Under the pieces are notes generated by a model. The model was not told the DNA's origin, did no database searches, and saw only the letters and a list, made by a program, of their open reading frames with translations. The position numbers and the translations under genes are program-made. DNA of 64,000 nucleotides from Flavobacteriaceae bacterium (lineage in GTDB: Bacteria > Bacteroidota > Bacteroidia > Flavobacteriales > Flavobacteriaceae), in NCBI GenBank assembly GCA_947483075.1, contig CANKLE010000001.1, forward strand, positions 248,001-312,000. The letters run 5' to 3'. Positions 9,316 through 18,452 of the stretch are shown here, in pieces; the first letter of the stretch is position 1; every line of letters begins with the position of its first letter.

Positions 9316-10112
9316 TAGAGGTATTGTTGTACACCTTTTTCGATAAAAGTGAGTTTTTGAGACTTGGTTTGTGCTTCTATTTCGTTGTTGATCGCGATGT
9401 GCGATTTAGATTGTTCGGGGTGGTAAATGTGGTAGGCCAAGCCCGCAAATTTTAGTCGTTTGCCCAAAATTCCGATGTTGTGCAGGCGTTCGATTAGTTC
9501 CGAATCATCGATGCCCCAACCCACTAAATTCTCGTTAAATCCATTGATTTTGATGAAATCTTCTCGCCAAAACGACATGTTGCAACCGCGCAATTTGGAG
9601 GAACGTGTCGCGGTAATTTGCGCCCAATTCATCATAAACGGCAAACGAATGCTGCGTCCCCGCTTTTTAATACCTGCGGAAAGAAAATGAAATTCAGTTT
9701 GCTTTTGAGCAAAAAGGGCAGGCAAATGTGCTTGGGTAATGTTGGCTCTTGATCCAAATAAATAATGGCCTTTTTGGGCAAATTGCAAATGATCTTCTAT
9801 AAAGTTTTTATGGAGTAGGATGTCTCCATCAATCTCTATGATGTACTCAAACTGGGCCATCGCAATGGCTTTGTTCATGATCATCGGCTTGCGGTTTTTG
9901 ATGTCTTCGTGCCAAACGTGGCGCAAAGGAACAGGGAATTTAAGTTGAAACTCGGCAATCAAGGCTCCAGTTTCTGGTCTTGAACCGTCATCGGCAATGA
10001 TCACTTCGTTGGGCAATACCGATTGTTTGAGTACGCTCAGAAGCAATAATTCTAAGGCTTCTGGCCAATTGTATGTTGGGGTTACGAGAGAGCAACTAAG
10101 CGGGTGTGTCAT
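9315..10112 (-). CDS. Family 2 glycosyltransferase with galactosyltransferase-like C-terminus
   Basis: A 265-residue GT2 enzyme. Nucleotide-binding features are TPTYNWPEALELLL and IIADDGS; the metal motif is DGD in EIDGDILLH. The C-terminal part GCNMSFWRED...GWGIDDSEL matches the Glyco_transf_7C type (galactosyltransferase C-terminal) module. I chose the ATG at 10112; an upstream in-frame TTG at 10133 would add seven residues. It is first in a tight pair with the next glycosyltransferase. Confidence 0.87.
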   Translation of the reverse strand: MTHPLSCSLVTPTYNWPEALELLLLSVLKQSVLPNEVIIADDGSRPETGALIAEFQLKFPVPLRHVWHEDIKNRKPMIMNKAIAMAQFEYIIEIDGDILLHKNFIEDHLQFAQKGHYLFGSRANITQAHLPALFAQKQTEFHFLSAGIKKRGRSIRLPFMMNWAQITATRSSKLRGCNMSFWREDFIKINGFNENLVGWGIDDSELIERLHNIGILGKRLKFAGLAYHIYHPEQSKSHIAINNEIEAQTKSQKLTFIEKGVQQYL

Positions 10113-10148
10113 GCCAAAAAAATAATGAGGCAAGTTAGGATTAATTTT

Positions 10149-10156
10149 TATATTTG
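10149..10156 (+). promoter_or_regulatory. Putative -7 promoter box (TATATTTG)
   Basis: TATATTTG, a full TAnnTTTG match, lies 57 nt before the methyltransferase start in the divergent gap between two surface-polysaccharide units. Confidence 0.5.
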
Positions 10157-10213
10157 TGAAAATTATTCCTGTTTACTCCGCATTGTTTTCTTAATAAAAT
10201 GCCTTAAATCACT

Positions 10214-10864
10214 ATGAAATACTACGAAAATAAGCCGCAAGGCTACTACGATAATGTTCGGAAAGAGATGTTAAAATATCTTCCTGCAACCGCAAAAAAA
10301 ATTTTGGATGTTGGCTGCGGAAATGGAGCATTTGCCTCGGTAGTCAAACAAAAAAACGAAGCGGAAGTTTGGGGTATAGAGTTGATGAGCGAAGAAGCTA
10401 AACTGGCCCATGAAGTATTGGATAAAGTTTTTGTAGGCCCATGCGAAAATTATATAACTGGACTTCCCGATCACTATTTTGATGCAATCTACATGAATGA
10501 TGTGTTGGAACATTTAGTTGATCCTTACTCTGTCTTGGAGATTTTGAAGTCTAAGTTGGCGCCAAATGGTGTCATTATTAGTTCTATTCCCAATGTTAGA
10601 TTTTATAGAACTTTTTCAAGAGTACTGTTCTCGAAAGATTGGAGGTATGAGGGGCATGGTGTAATGGATAAAACCCATTTGCGATTCTTTACCGGCAAAA
10701 GCATCAGACGCATGTACGAAGAATTAGGGTATTCAGTTTTAAGACACGAAGGAATAAATGTAACCAAATCAATAAAACCGCTTCTTTTTAACATTCCGTT
10801 TCTTTTTACACAAATGGACATTAGAAATGTTCAATACGCTACTGTTGCTACTGTAAAAAGTTAA
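10214..10864 (+). CDS. Class I SAM-dependent methyltransferase
   Basis: A 216-residue Rossmann-fold methyltransferase: motif I ILDVGCGNGAF at about residue 31, and YMNDVLEHLVDP at the acidic post-strand motif. The middle SSIPNVRFY and HLRFFT are typical of small methyltransferases in glycan clusters. The substrate is unknown. The next gene starts 4 nt after its stop, so the two form an operon. Confidence 0.9.
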   Translation: MKYYENKPQGYYDNVRKEMLKYLPATAKKILDVGCGNGAFASVVKQKNEAEVWGIELMSEEAKLAHEVLDKVFVGPCENYITGLPDHYFDAIYMNDVLEHLVDPYSVLEILKSKLAPNGVIISSIPNVRFYRTFSRVLFSKDWRYEGHGVMDKTHLRFFTGKSIRRMYEELGYSVLRHEGINVTKSIKPLLFNIPFLFTQMDIRNVQYATVATVKS

Positions 10865-10868
10865 AAAA

Positions 10869-11633
10869 ATGAAGAAATTTTTTAGCGCAGATTTCTCGGG
10901 TAATCAGGAGCAAATTATTACTTACATTACCAATTTCGATTCCAAAGGAGTCTTGTTTGGTGATGGAAATCGAAATAAAATAAAATTATTTGAAGCTGAA
11001 GGAAAAACAATCAACATTAAATCCTTCAAGATTCCAAATTTCATAAATAAGATTGCCTATAAATATGTAAGGAACTCAAAAGCAAACCGTTCGTTTGAGT
11101 TTGCCTCTACCTTATTAAAAATGGGAATCGGAACGCCTCAACCCATTGCTTATTTTGAAAAGTACAATTGGCTGGGTTTGCAAGACAGTTACTATGCTTG
11201 CGAACACCTTACTTGCGAATTAACTTTTCGCGAATTGGTCGAAATACCTGATTATCCCGAACACGCCATTATTTTACAACAGTTCATGCATTTTTGTTTT
11301 GAATTGCACGAAAAAGGAGTAGAATTTTTAGACCATTCGCCCGGAAATACCTTGATTGTCAAAACCGCTCCGGGCCACTACCACTTTTATTTGGTCGATT
11401 TGAATCGCATGCAATTTCACCAAGAAATGTCGTTTGAACAGCGCATGAAAAACCTATCACGACTCACGCCAAAGGCTGAAATGGTGAAGCAAATGAGTGC
11501 ATTTTATGCAGAAAAATACACTGCAAATTCGGCCGAAGAAATCAATGGGTTATTGTGGAAATATACCAAACAATTTCAGCATGCATTTTTCCGCAAAAAA
11601 CGCATCAAACAACGGGTGTTTTTTTGGAAATAG
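10869..11633 (+). CDS. LPS kinase-like protein (Kdo/WaaP family)
   Basis: A 254-residue protein kinase-like fold of the lipopolysaccharide kinase family. Visible catalytic features are FLDHSPGNTLI (catalytic loop with Asp and Asn) and LVDLNRM (metal-binding Asp of the DFG-like motif). Related enzymes phosphorylate Kdo or heptose in the LPS inner core at the cytosolic membrane face. Its operon partner is the methyltransferase; the GT9-GT2 gene converges on it. Confidence 0.82.
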   Translation: MKKFFSADFSGNQEQIITYITNFDSKGVLFGDGNRNKIKLFEAEGKTINIKSFKIPNFINKIAYKYVRNSKANRSFEFASTLLKMGIGTPQPIAYFEKYNWLGLQDSYYACEHLTCELTFRELVEIPDYPEHAIILQQFMHFCFELHEKGVEFLDHSPGNTLIVKTAPGHYHFYLVDLNRMQFHQEMSFEQRMKNLSRLTPKAEMVKQMSAFYAEKYTANSAEEINGLLWKYTKQFQHAFFRKKRIKQRVFFWK

Positions 11634-11645
11634 CAGCTACATAAT

Positions 11646-13490
11646 TCATTTTTTTCTCAACTCTTCATAACGCACATAAACGCTTAGAGCATTCAGGTAA
11701 CAAATGATGAGCCCTTTTTTGCCGTCTAAGAATCCCAATCGAATGAGGTATTGGTACAAAAATTTATAGGCCGGATGCAGGTACAAATGCAATGGGGTTA
11801 CCCACATGCCCGAATTGTTTTTTTCGCGGGCTTTGAGTTTGCCGTAACTCACCATTTTATCTTTGTAGGATTGGTAACTGGTATACGAAAAGTGTATCAG
11901 TTTGTGTTTTAATTTTCCGATAGGTCCCTGAACTAATAATTTTTCGTGCACCAATCGAACTGTAGTATACTGGGCCTTATTTTTTTGAAATAATCGAAAT
12001 ATTTTGTCGGTTTGCCAGCCACTGTAATGCAATTCTTGATCTTGAAACATAAAGGTGCGATAAAAGAAATAGGCGCTTTTTGGATTTTTTTCTTGTATGG
12101 TAGCAATCACTTCATCTTTTAGGGCAGGAGTGAAACGTTCGTCGGCATCGAGAAATAAAATCCAATTGTTTTTTGCACAGGAAATGGCAAAATTACGTTG
12201 GGAAGAATAATCTACAAAGGCATGTTGCACTAAGGTTGCAGTAGGGAAATTTTGTACGATCTCTGCGGTTTTGTCGGTACTGAACGAATCAACTACAATA
12301 ATTTCATCTGCAAAATCCAAATCATCCAACACCGATTGCAGGTGTTTTTCTTCGTTAAAGGTGATGATTAGGGCGCTAATGGGCAAACGAATTGTTTTGA
12401 TTTCTAGGGTATTAGGCAAACGCTCTAAGGCCAAGGTTGCTCGTAAAAAAACACCCAGTTTTTCTTCAAAAAGCGCCGGACTAAATTCTTGGTATAAGTC
12501 GATTGCTTTGGCTTTGAGTTCTTTTTCAGAATTTTTATGAAATAAAACAGGTACAAATTCTTTTAAATGCACCGATTGGTGGTAGAGTCCGTCCTCAAAG
12601 GTGGCCCAAATTTTTTGTTCAATCCAAGGAGAGAAAATGATAAATGAGGGCTTGTTGAGCGCCTTAGCCATGTTTATTGAGCCCCCGTCGTTTCCTATAA
12701 TGAGGTCGCAGGCATGCATGAGTCCGATAAAGGAGCGCAAATCATGACCCAATACCTCAAAATAGATTTGCTTTTGGGTGCTGGGCAAGCAGGCGTCAAA
12801 AATTTGTTTGGCTTTGTCTATTTGGTTCGGAAAATAATTAAATAAGATATTGACATCGGCCTGCTGGGCAATATAATCGACCACTGTTGCCATGTATGGA
12901 AGCGGATACGTTTTGATTTCTTCGCTGCCCAATAAACTGATCATCACGGTTTTTTTGCGTCGATCTACCTGGTGTTTTTCCAACAACGCTTGGGCTGCCT
13001 CTTGTTCGGCATGGGTCACAAACAACTTGGGCAGTGGATCAACGACAATATCAAGCTGTAAAGGCTGCAGCAAAGACAGTCTTCGTTCTATGGCCAAGCC
13101 CATATTCGTTTTGGGATATAATGCAAAGGGAACATTGTCGGTATACAAAAATTCACGCCCCCGTTTTTTATACGAAATGCGTCGCTTGCTGCCGCTTAAC
13201 AGCACAATAAGCCAGCTTTCTAGTTTGGAATAAGCGTCGATAATCAGGTCGTATTTTTCGCTGCGAATTCCCCAAACAAACCGCATAAATGCAGTAAAAC
13301 TATTTCGATGTTTGGCTTCAAAATACACAATGCGATCGATGGCGGTATTGCCTTCTAATACTGTTTTTGTCGATTCGTAAACCAAATAATCAATTTGGGC
13401 TTCGGGATAGGCTTTGCGTAAATTGTTGCAAATGATGCTGCTCACCAACACATCACCAATCATTTTTTGTTGTATGACTAATATTTTCAT
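11646..13490 (-). CDS. GT9 heptosyltransferase-like / GT2 glycosyltransferase fusion
   Basis: A 614-residue two-enzyme protein. Residues 1 to ~350 are an ADP-heptose:LPS heptosyltransferase-like GT9 (start MKILVIQQKMIGDVLVSS; FIGLMHACDLIIGNDGGS). Residues ~370-614 are a WaaE/KdtX-type GT2 (ISALIITFNEEKHL, DSFSTDKT, FLDADERF, then HEKLLVQGPIGKL). Such enzymes act in succession on the LPS core. There is no stop codon or frame break between the domains. I start at the ATG at 13490, which avoids overlap with the sulfatase gene; the longer form from 13529 lacks family support. Confidence 0.87.
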   Translation of the reverse strand: MKILVIQQKMIGDVLVSSIICNNLRKAYPEAQIDYLVYESTKTVLEGNTAIDRIVYFEAKHRNSFTAFMRFVWGIRSEKYDLIIDAYSKLESWLIVLLSGSKRRISYKKRGREFLYTDNVPFALYPKTNMGLAIERRLSLLQPLQLDIVVDPLPKLFVTHAEQEAAQALLEKHQVDRRKKTVMISLLGSEEIKTYPLPYMATVVDYIAQQADVNILFNYFPNQIDKAKQIFDACLPSTQKQIYFEVLGHDLRSFIGLMHACDLIIGNDGGSINMAKALNKPSFIIFSPWIEQKIWATFEDGLYHQSVHLKEFVPVLFHKNSEKELKAKAIDLYQEFSPALFEEKLGVFLRATLALERLPNTLEIKTIRLPISALIITFNEEKHLQSVLDDLDFADEIIVVDSFSTDKTAEIVQNFPTATLVQHAFVDYSSQRNFAISCAKNNWILFLDADERFTPALKDEVIATIQEKNPKSAYFFYRTFMFQDQELHYSGWQTDKIFRLFQKNKAQYTTVRLVHEKLLVQGPIGKLKHKLIHFSYTSYQSYKDKMVSYGKLKAREKNNSGMWVTPLHLYLHPAYKFLYQYLIRLGFLDGKKGLIICYLNALSVYVRYEELRKK

Positions 13491-13503
13491 AGGCGCGCTT
13501 AGC

Positions 13504-15372
13504 TTAGTGAGCAATGAGTTGGTTGGCAATTACCCGTTCGTTAAACGACTGAACATAGGCTTTAATGAAGCGTTCCATTTTGTTTCGGCGCTGCAGGTCA
13601 GTTTGCAGTAAGTTATGCCGCAACATCGGATCTTTTTTCCAATTGTATAAGCCAATAGATTTTTGTCCATCAAAGGCCAAGTAATAATCTCCTTGCAAAT
13701 AATTGTATACGTTATCTAGATAGGTTACCACAAAATCTTTGGGCGAACGAAATGATTTGCCGTAGGTAACCACCTTGTCTTTGATGTTGAGGTAATCTAA
13801 TAAACTAGGAAGAATATCTATTTGCTGAAAATTTTTCTCGATCACCCCTTTGAATGTAGGATTCGAAGGATCAAAAAAGGCCAGCGGTATTCTAAATTTA
13901 CCTACCGCTGTGGTATAGGCTCCTTTTCCAAATATTGAACAGTGATCAGCGGTAATTACAAAAACAGTATTAGAATACCAGGCTTCCTTTTTGGCACGGG
14001 CAAAAAATTTGCGCAAGGCATAATCGGTATAGCCAATGGTTTCGTGTATTTCTGTAGTTCCTTTTGGGAATTTCCCAGCATATTTTTCGGGCATAATAAA
14101 AGGCACATGCGACGAAATGGTAAACAAGGAGGTGAAAAATGGTTGTTTAAAATCGCTTATTTTTTGGGTAAAAAACTGCAAAAATTCTTCGTCAAAAATC
14201 CCCCATTTGCCGTCAAAAGCTTCCGGTCCCACGTATTCGTTTTTGCCATAATAGGCATCAAATCCGGCGACCTTGCAATATTGATCAAAATTTTGACTGC
14301 CATTAAATGCCCCGTGAAAAAATGAGGTGGAATACCCTTGTTTTTTCATGATTTTGGGCAAACCATAGACTTCATTGAGTGAATAGCCCGACGAAATAAT
14401 CGAACTATTCATGAGGCTTGGAATACTAGATAGGGCAGATGGAACCGCGTCAATCGAGAGTTTTCCGTTGGCAAAGCCATTTTTAAAATAGTACGATTGG
14501 GTAAGCAGCGAATCCAAAAATGGGGTGTAGCCTTTGTGGATATTTTCGTCGCCAAAACTCTCCAAAATAAGCACCACAACATTTTTCTTGTTGGCCGCGC
14601 CTTGGGGTTTCGTTTCTAAAACGGGATTAAAAATTGAATTTAATTCTTGACCGCTAAAAAATTTGGGATCAGTAAGTGTTTCTTTGCTGCCCATGGTTTT
14701 GAGTATGCTATAAGGCGTGTTCAAAATTAGGGCCGAATTTCCAATACCCGAATAGGTAACCGCATCGACAATGCGAATGGGTTTCTTACCAAAACCACCA
14801 CGAGCCATAAGCAGTCCTAAACTCATAAAAACGAGCAATAAGGCTGTTTCTTTGGCCAAAGTAGATTTAGTGGTTTTTCCGATTGGTGTGTCAAAATGAG
14901 CTGTGCCCAAGGCTTTCCAAAACAGGTAGGCAAACAAAGCAAAGCCAAGCGGTAAAAACCAATAGGCACTCAAAAAGGAAGGCAATAATCCCATGATTTC
15001 GTTTTCCATTCCCTTGGCGGTGATGAGTCCAAACGAACTGCGACGGCCGGTAAATTTGTAGTATTCAAAATCCACAAAATTGGTCGCAATAAATAGCAAA
15101 TTGACCACAAAAAAAGCAAGCTTAAGATTCTTTTGGTAACGCGGATGGTATTTAAATTGTCCGGGAGGCAAATGCAAGGCAATAAAAATCAAATTGATAA
15201 ATCCAATCGCCGACAAATCATACAGTAGTCCACCTACAAATACGCCAGCATCAACGGCCGGAAAATAGGTTTTGTTGAAGGCATAAAAACCCAAACGACA
15301 CAACTGATAGGCTACAAAAACAAGCAGCGTACGTTGGGCCAATAATTTGATACTTGAGATGTACTGTCGCAT
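13504..15372 (-). CDS. LtaS-like membrane sulfatase/phosphoglycerol transferase
   Basis: A 622-residue protein with about five N-terminal membrane helices (residues ~10-190) and a large periplasmic sulfatase-fold domain. Domain marks: VVLILESFGDEN (metal-binding Glu), LSIDAVPSALSSIPS (nucleophile region), TISSHVPF and VITADHCSIFG (metal-binding Asp-His). In Gram-positives the fold makes lipoteichoic acid; in Bacteroidota related proteins probably transfer phosphoglycerol or phosphoethanolamine to surface glycans. It stands directly before the GT9-GT2 gene, 13 nt apart, so a shared role in envelope glycan decoration is likely but inferred. Confidence 0.85.
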   Translation of the reverse strand: MRQYISSIKLLAQRTLLVFVAYQLCRLGFYAFNKTYFPAVDAGVFVGGLLYDLSAIGFINLIFIALHLPPGQFKYHPRYQKNLKLAFFVVNLLFIATNFVDFEYYKFTGRRSSFGLITAKGMENEIMGLLPSFLSAYWFLPLGFALFAYLFWKALGTAHFDTPIGKTTKSTLAKETALLLVFMSLGLLMARGGFGKKPIRIVDAVTYSGIGNSALILNTPYSILKTMGSKETLTDPKFFSGQELNSIFNPVLETKPQGAANKKNVVVLILESFGDENIHKGYTPFLDSLLTQSYYFKNGFANGKLSIDAVPSALSSIPSLMNSSIISSGYSLNEVYGLPKIMKKQGYSTSFFHGAFNGSQNFDQYCKVAGFDAYYGKNEYVGPEAFDGKWGIFDEEFLQFFTQKISDFKQPFFTSLFTISSHVPFIMPEKYAGKFPKGTTEIHETIGYTDYALRKFFARAKKEAWYSNTVFVITADHCSIFGKGAYTTAVGKFRIPLAFFDPSNPTFKGVIEKNFQQIDILPSLLDYLNIKDKVVTYGKSFRSPKDFVVTYLDNVYNYLQGDYYLAFDGQKSIGLYNWKKDPMLRHNLLQTDLQRRNKMERFIKAYVQSFNERVIANQLIAH

Positions 15373-15382
15373 AGTCTTTGGC

Positions 15383-16198
15383 TTATACCGCTACATCATA
15401 CTCGCGCAAAGCATCATTGAGCGAAGTCTTCAGGTCGGTGGAGGGTTTGCGTTTGCCAATGATGAGCGCACAAGGCACTTGGTATTCGCCGGCTGCAAAT
15501 GTTTTGGTATAACTTCCGGGAATCACTACCGAACGGGCTGGAACCACGCCTTTCATTTCGATAGGAGTAGGGCCTGTCACGTCAATAATTTTGGTCGAGG
15601 CGGTAAGGCACACATTGGCGCCCAATACGGCTTCGGTTTCAACGCGCACGCCTTCAACCACAATGCAACGCGAACCAATAAACGCGCCATCTTCTATAAT
15701 TACGGGTGCCGCTTGCAAGGGCTCTAATACGCCACCAATGCCCACGCCACCACTCAGGTGTACATTTTTTCCGATTTGTGCGCAGCTGCCCACGGTGGCC
15801 CAGGTATCAACCATGGTGCCTTCGTCTACATAGGCGCCAATGTTCACGTAACTCGGCATCAAAATTACTCCTTTTGAAATGTAAGCGCCATGTCTAGCTA
15901 CCGCATGTGGCACCACGCGTATGCCTTTCTCGGCATAGCCTCGTTTCAACGGAATTTTGTCGTGGTATTCAAAAATGCCCACCTCAAACGTTTCCATTTT
16001 TTGAATCGGGAAATACAACACCACTGCTTTTTTTACCCATTCGTTTACCTGCCATCCATTTGCAGTTGGCTCGGCTACCCGTAACGTACCGGCGTCGAGT
16101 AAATCAATCACCTCGCGGATGGCGGCTGTGGTTTGTGGTTCTTGGAGTAAAGCTCGGTTGTCCCAAGCGGCTTCTATGGTAGTTTGTAAGGAATTCAT
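15383..16198 (-). CDS. dapD: 2,3,4,5-tetrahydropyridine-2,6-dicarboxylate N-succinyltransferase
   Basis: A 271-residue enzyme of the succinylase branch of diaminopimelate/lysine synthesis, close to the usual 274. Characteristic stretches are KKAVVLYFP, the active-site loop around RVVPHAVARHGAYI, then hexapeptide beta-helix repeats (DTWATVGSCAQIG, GGVGIGGVLEPLQ). The ATG at 16198 (MNSLQTTIEAAW) fits the family; the longer reading frame from 16228 adds an atypical ten residues. Confidence 0.95.
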   Translation of the reverse strand: MNSLQTTIEAAWDNRALLQEPQTTAAIREVIDLLDAGTLRVAEPTANGWQVNEWVKKAVVLYFPIQKMETFEVGIFEYHDKIPLKRGYAEKGIRVVPHAVARHGAYISKGVILMPSYVNIGAYVDEGTMVDTWATVGSCAQIGKNVHLSGGVGIGGVLEPLQAAPVIIEDGAFIGSRCIVVEGVRVETEAVLGANVCLTASTKIIDVTGPTPIEMKGVVPARSVVIPGSYTKTFAAGEYQVPCALIIGKRKPSTDLKTSLNDALREYDVAV

Positions 16199-16284
16199 TT
16201 GTAAAAGTTTTGGCAAATATAAGGGCAATTTTTTAAACTACGGCTTGGACAAGCAAGGCAAAAACTGTGGTCTTGTTGCTTGGG

Positions 16285-16313
16285 TTGCGGTTTAAATTAA
16301 AGTTATACTTTTG
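16285..16313 (+). promoter_or_regulatory. Putative ruvX promoter (TTG-N18-TACTTTTG)
   Basis: A TTG at 16285-16287 and TACTTTTG at 16306-16313, 18 nt apart, fit the Bacteroidota -33/-7 promoter pattern. The ruvX ATG follows 11 nt later. Confidence 0.6.
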
Positions 16314-16324
16314 AAAAAAAAACA

Positions 16325-16741
16325 ATGTCACGCATTCTTGCCATCGATTACGGAAGCAAACGCACGGGCCTCGCGGTTACCGACGACTTGCAACTCATTG
16401 CCTCGGGGCTCACCACGGTCGAGACGCCGCAGCTCATGGGTTATTTGCAGCGCTACTTTGCCGCCGAAAACGTGAGCACAGTACTCATTGGCGAACCCAA
16501 GCAAATGAACGGCTTGCCCTCGCAAAGTGCCCCGATTATCGAAGCTTTTGTGACGCAATTTGCGCAGCAGTTTCCCGACAAAAAAGTAGTGCGGGTAGAC
16601 GAGCGCTTTACCTCCAAAATGGCTACACAAACCCTAATTGACAGTGGCCTGCGAAAAAAACAACGGCAAAACAAAGCGTTGCTCGATGAAGTTGCGGCTA
16701 CGATACTGTTGCAGGATTATTTGGTAAGATTTAAGATTTAA
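16325..16741 (+). CDS. ruvX: Holliday junction resolvase-like RuvX/YqgF
   Basis: A 138-residue RNase H-fold protein. ILAIDYGSKRTGLAV carries the first catalytic Asp, VRVDERFTSKMA the typical DERxTS motif, and LLDEVAATILLQDYL the C-terminal acidic residues. Family members are proposed to process Holliday junctions or the 5' end of pre-16S rRNA. Length is as expected. A 500-nt repeat-rich gap follows before def. Confidence 0.93.
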   Translation: MSRILAIDYGSKRTGLAVTDDLQLIASGLTTVETPQLMGYLQRYFAAENVSTVLIGEPKQMNGLPSQSAPIIEAFVTQFAQQFPDKKVVRVDERFTSKMATQTLIDSGLRKKQRQNKALLDEVAATILLQDYLVRFKI

Positions 16742-17165
16742 GAGGTTGTAGGTTGTAGGATTTAGGTTGTAGGTGAATAATAAGTACTTTAGAGTTATGA
16801 ATTATGAGTTATTAGTTTTGAGTTTTTTTATTAGAACCCTCTTTTTCCAGACCGCTCGGATGTGCACAACGCTCGATAGCACGATTTGATAGTTGGCACG
16901 GTTTGCACACGAGCGAGACGCTCGCGCTAGCGGGGATATTTAAAGTATTAAAGATTTAAAGATTGAAAGATTTGACCACGAATACACAAATGAGATTGCT
17001 TCGTCGTTCCTCCTCGCAATGACGTTCTAAGTATATTTCTCAATTATTAATTATTAATTTTTCATTTTTAATTACCTAAGTTCTTAGAATACTTCATTCC
17101 TTTCGACTTTAAAACTTTCGACTTTCGACTAACAGCTAACAGCTACCTAAGCTCTTAGTATACTC
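16742..17165. repeat. Composite intergenic repeat region with heptanucleotide arrays
   Basis: About 500 nt without a gene between ruvX and def. It opens with GGTTGTA/GGATTTA heptads, continues with GAGTTAT/GAATTAT heptads, a GC-rich hairpin block (GAGCG-aga-CGCTC at 16911-16923, CGCTAGCG at 16925-16932), AAAGATT-like units, an ATTGCTTCGTCGTTCC word near 16990, TTAATTA units, and TTTCGAC and TAACAGC heptads. Words close to CTTAGTATACT occur at ~17082-17092 and 17154-17164. No reading frame of note was seen. Confidence 0.75.
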
Positions 17166-17208
17166 CTAAGATTACAATTTCACCGCACTCTTACTTCACA
17201 TTTTTTCC

Positions 17209-17216
17209 TACATTTG
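17209..17216 (+). promoter_or_regulatory. Putative def promoter -7 box (TACATTTG)
   Basis: TACATTTG fits TAnnTTTG and lies 27 nt before the def start codon. Confidence 0.5.
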
Positions 17217-17243
17217 CCGCATTAAAAAACTACTCCATACAAC

Positions 17244-17831
17244 ATGATACTACCTATAGTGGGCTACGGCGATCCGGTGTTGAGAAAAGTGGGCGAAGAC
17301 ATCGCTGCCGATTATCCCAACCTGAAAGAGCTAATTTTTAATATGTTTGTCACCATGTACAACGCCTACGGGATAGGATTGGCGGCTCCGCAAGTGGGTT
17401 TGCCTATTCGCTTGTTTGTGATTGATATGGTGCCGTTTAGCGACGACGAAGACATGAGCCCCGAGGAGCAACAAAAGCTCAAAACTTGTAAGAAAGCCTT
17501 TATCAACGCCAAAATCTTGAAAGAAGAAGGCGAATTGTGGAGCTTTAACGAGGGTTGCCTGAGTATCCCCAACGTGCGCGAAGACGTGTCTCGTCACGAA
17601 CGCATTACAATGCAATACCAAGACGAAGATTTTAACGTACACACCGAAGTGTTTGACGGCCTCACGGCCCGCGTGATACAACACGAGTACGACCACATTG
17701 AAGGCATTTTGTTTACCGACAAAATTGCGTCACTCAAAAAACAACTCATCAAGAAGAAATTGCAAAACATCATGGAAGGCAAAACCAAGGCCGATTACAA
17801 GATGCGTATTTTCGGAAAAAAAGGCCGTTAA
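17244..17831 (+). CDS. def: Peptide deformylase
   Basis: A 195-residue metalloenzyme that removes the formyl group from nascent proteins. All three family motifs are present: GIGLAAPQVG, EGCLSIPNV (metal-ligand Cys) and QHEYDHIEG (HExxH-type site). It begins a same-strand run with the DUF5606 protein and mazG. Confidence 0.96.
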   Translation: MILPIVGYGDPVLRKVGEDIAADYPNLKELIFNMFVTMYNAYGIGLAAPQVGLPIRLFVIDMVPFSDDEDMSPEEQQKLKTCKKAFINAKILKEEGELWSFNEGCLSIPNVREDVSRHERITMQYQDEDFNVHTEVFDGLTARVIQHEYDHIEGILFTDKIASLKKQLIKKKLQNIMEGKTKADYKMRIFGKKGR

Positions 17832-17888
17832 TAAACGCCAGCATTTGCCAACAATAAATATATTTGTGCCTCCAAAAAAAAGAACACT

Positions 17889-18377
17889 ATGAATGTAGAT
17901 AAAATATTAGCGATTTCAGGAAAACCCGGTTTGTATGCCTTAAAAGTGCAAACCCGAACTGGCTTTGTAGCCGAATCTTTGCTTGATGGCAAACGCATCA
18001 CCGTTGGTTTGCGCAGCAATGTGAGTTTGTTGTCTGAGATTTCGATGTATACGCACACCGCCGAGAAACCGCTAGTTGAGGTTATGCGCGCCATTGCAAT
18101 CAAAGAAAATGAAGGTCCTGCCATTTCGGCCAAAGAAGATCCCGCCAAATTGGTGGCCTATTTTACCGAAATTTTGCCCGATTACGACCAAGACCGCGTG
18201 TATGCTTCCGATATCAAAAAGGTAATCAACTGGTACGGTATTTTGCAAGCCAAAGGATTGGTGTCAAAAGAAGAACCTAAGGTTGAAAACGCCGAAAGCA
18301 TTAAAGATCAGGTGGTAGAAGAAGTGAAAAAAGAAAAAGCCAAAGCGCCCAAAAAAGCTCCGAAGAAAGAAGCCTAA
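17889..18377 (+). CDS. DUF5606 domain protein
   Basis: A 162-residue protein typical of Flavobacteriia, usually just downstream of def. The first ~140 residues form a compact conserved domain (start VDKILAISGKPGLYAL); the tail is Lys/Glu/Ala/Pro-rich (KAKAPKKAPKKEA). Function unknown; the basic tail might bind nucleic acid, which is inference only. A TATATTTG box at 17859-17866 could serve as its own promoter. Confidence 0.85.
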   Translation: MNVDKILAISGKPGLYALKVQTRTGFVAESLLDGKRITVGLRSNVSLLSEISMYTHTAEKPLVEVMRAIAIKENEGPAISAKEDPAKLVAYFTEILPDYDQDRVYASDIKKVINWYGILQAKGLVSKEEPKVENAESIKDQVVEEVKKEKAKAPKKAPKKEA

Positions 18378-18400
18378 TTTTCCCCCATAAACCCTAAATA

Positions 18401-18438
18401 AATCCTATTTCTACACCCAGAGGTAGGATTTTTTTTAC
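18401..18438 (+). terminator. Hairpin terminator after DUF5606 gene
   Basis: AATCCTA (18401-18407) pairs with TAGGATT (18424-18430) and a T run follows. mazG starts 15 nt later. Confidence 0.65.
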
Positions 18439-18452
18439 CAAAAAGTAGCCCT

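Noticed and set aside
11646-13529. Longer start of the GT9-GT2 gene at 13529
   Set aside because: It would overlap the end of the sulfatase gene and add MPTNSLLTKLSAP, which does not fit the GT9 N-terminus MKILVIQQ.
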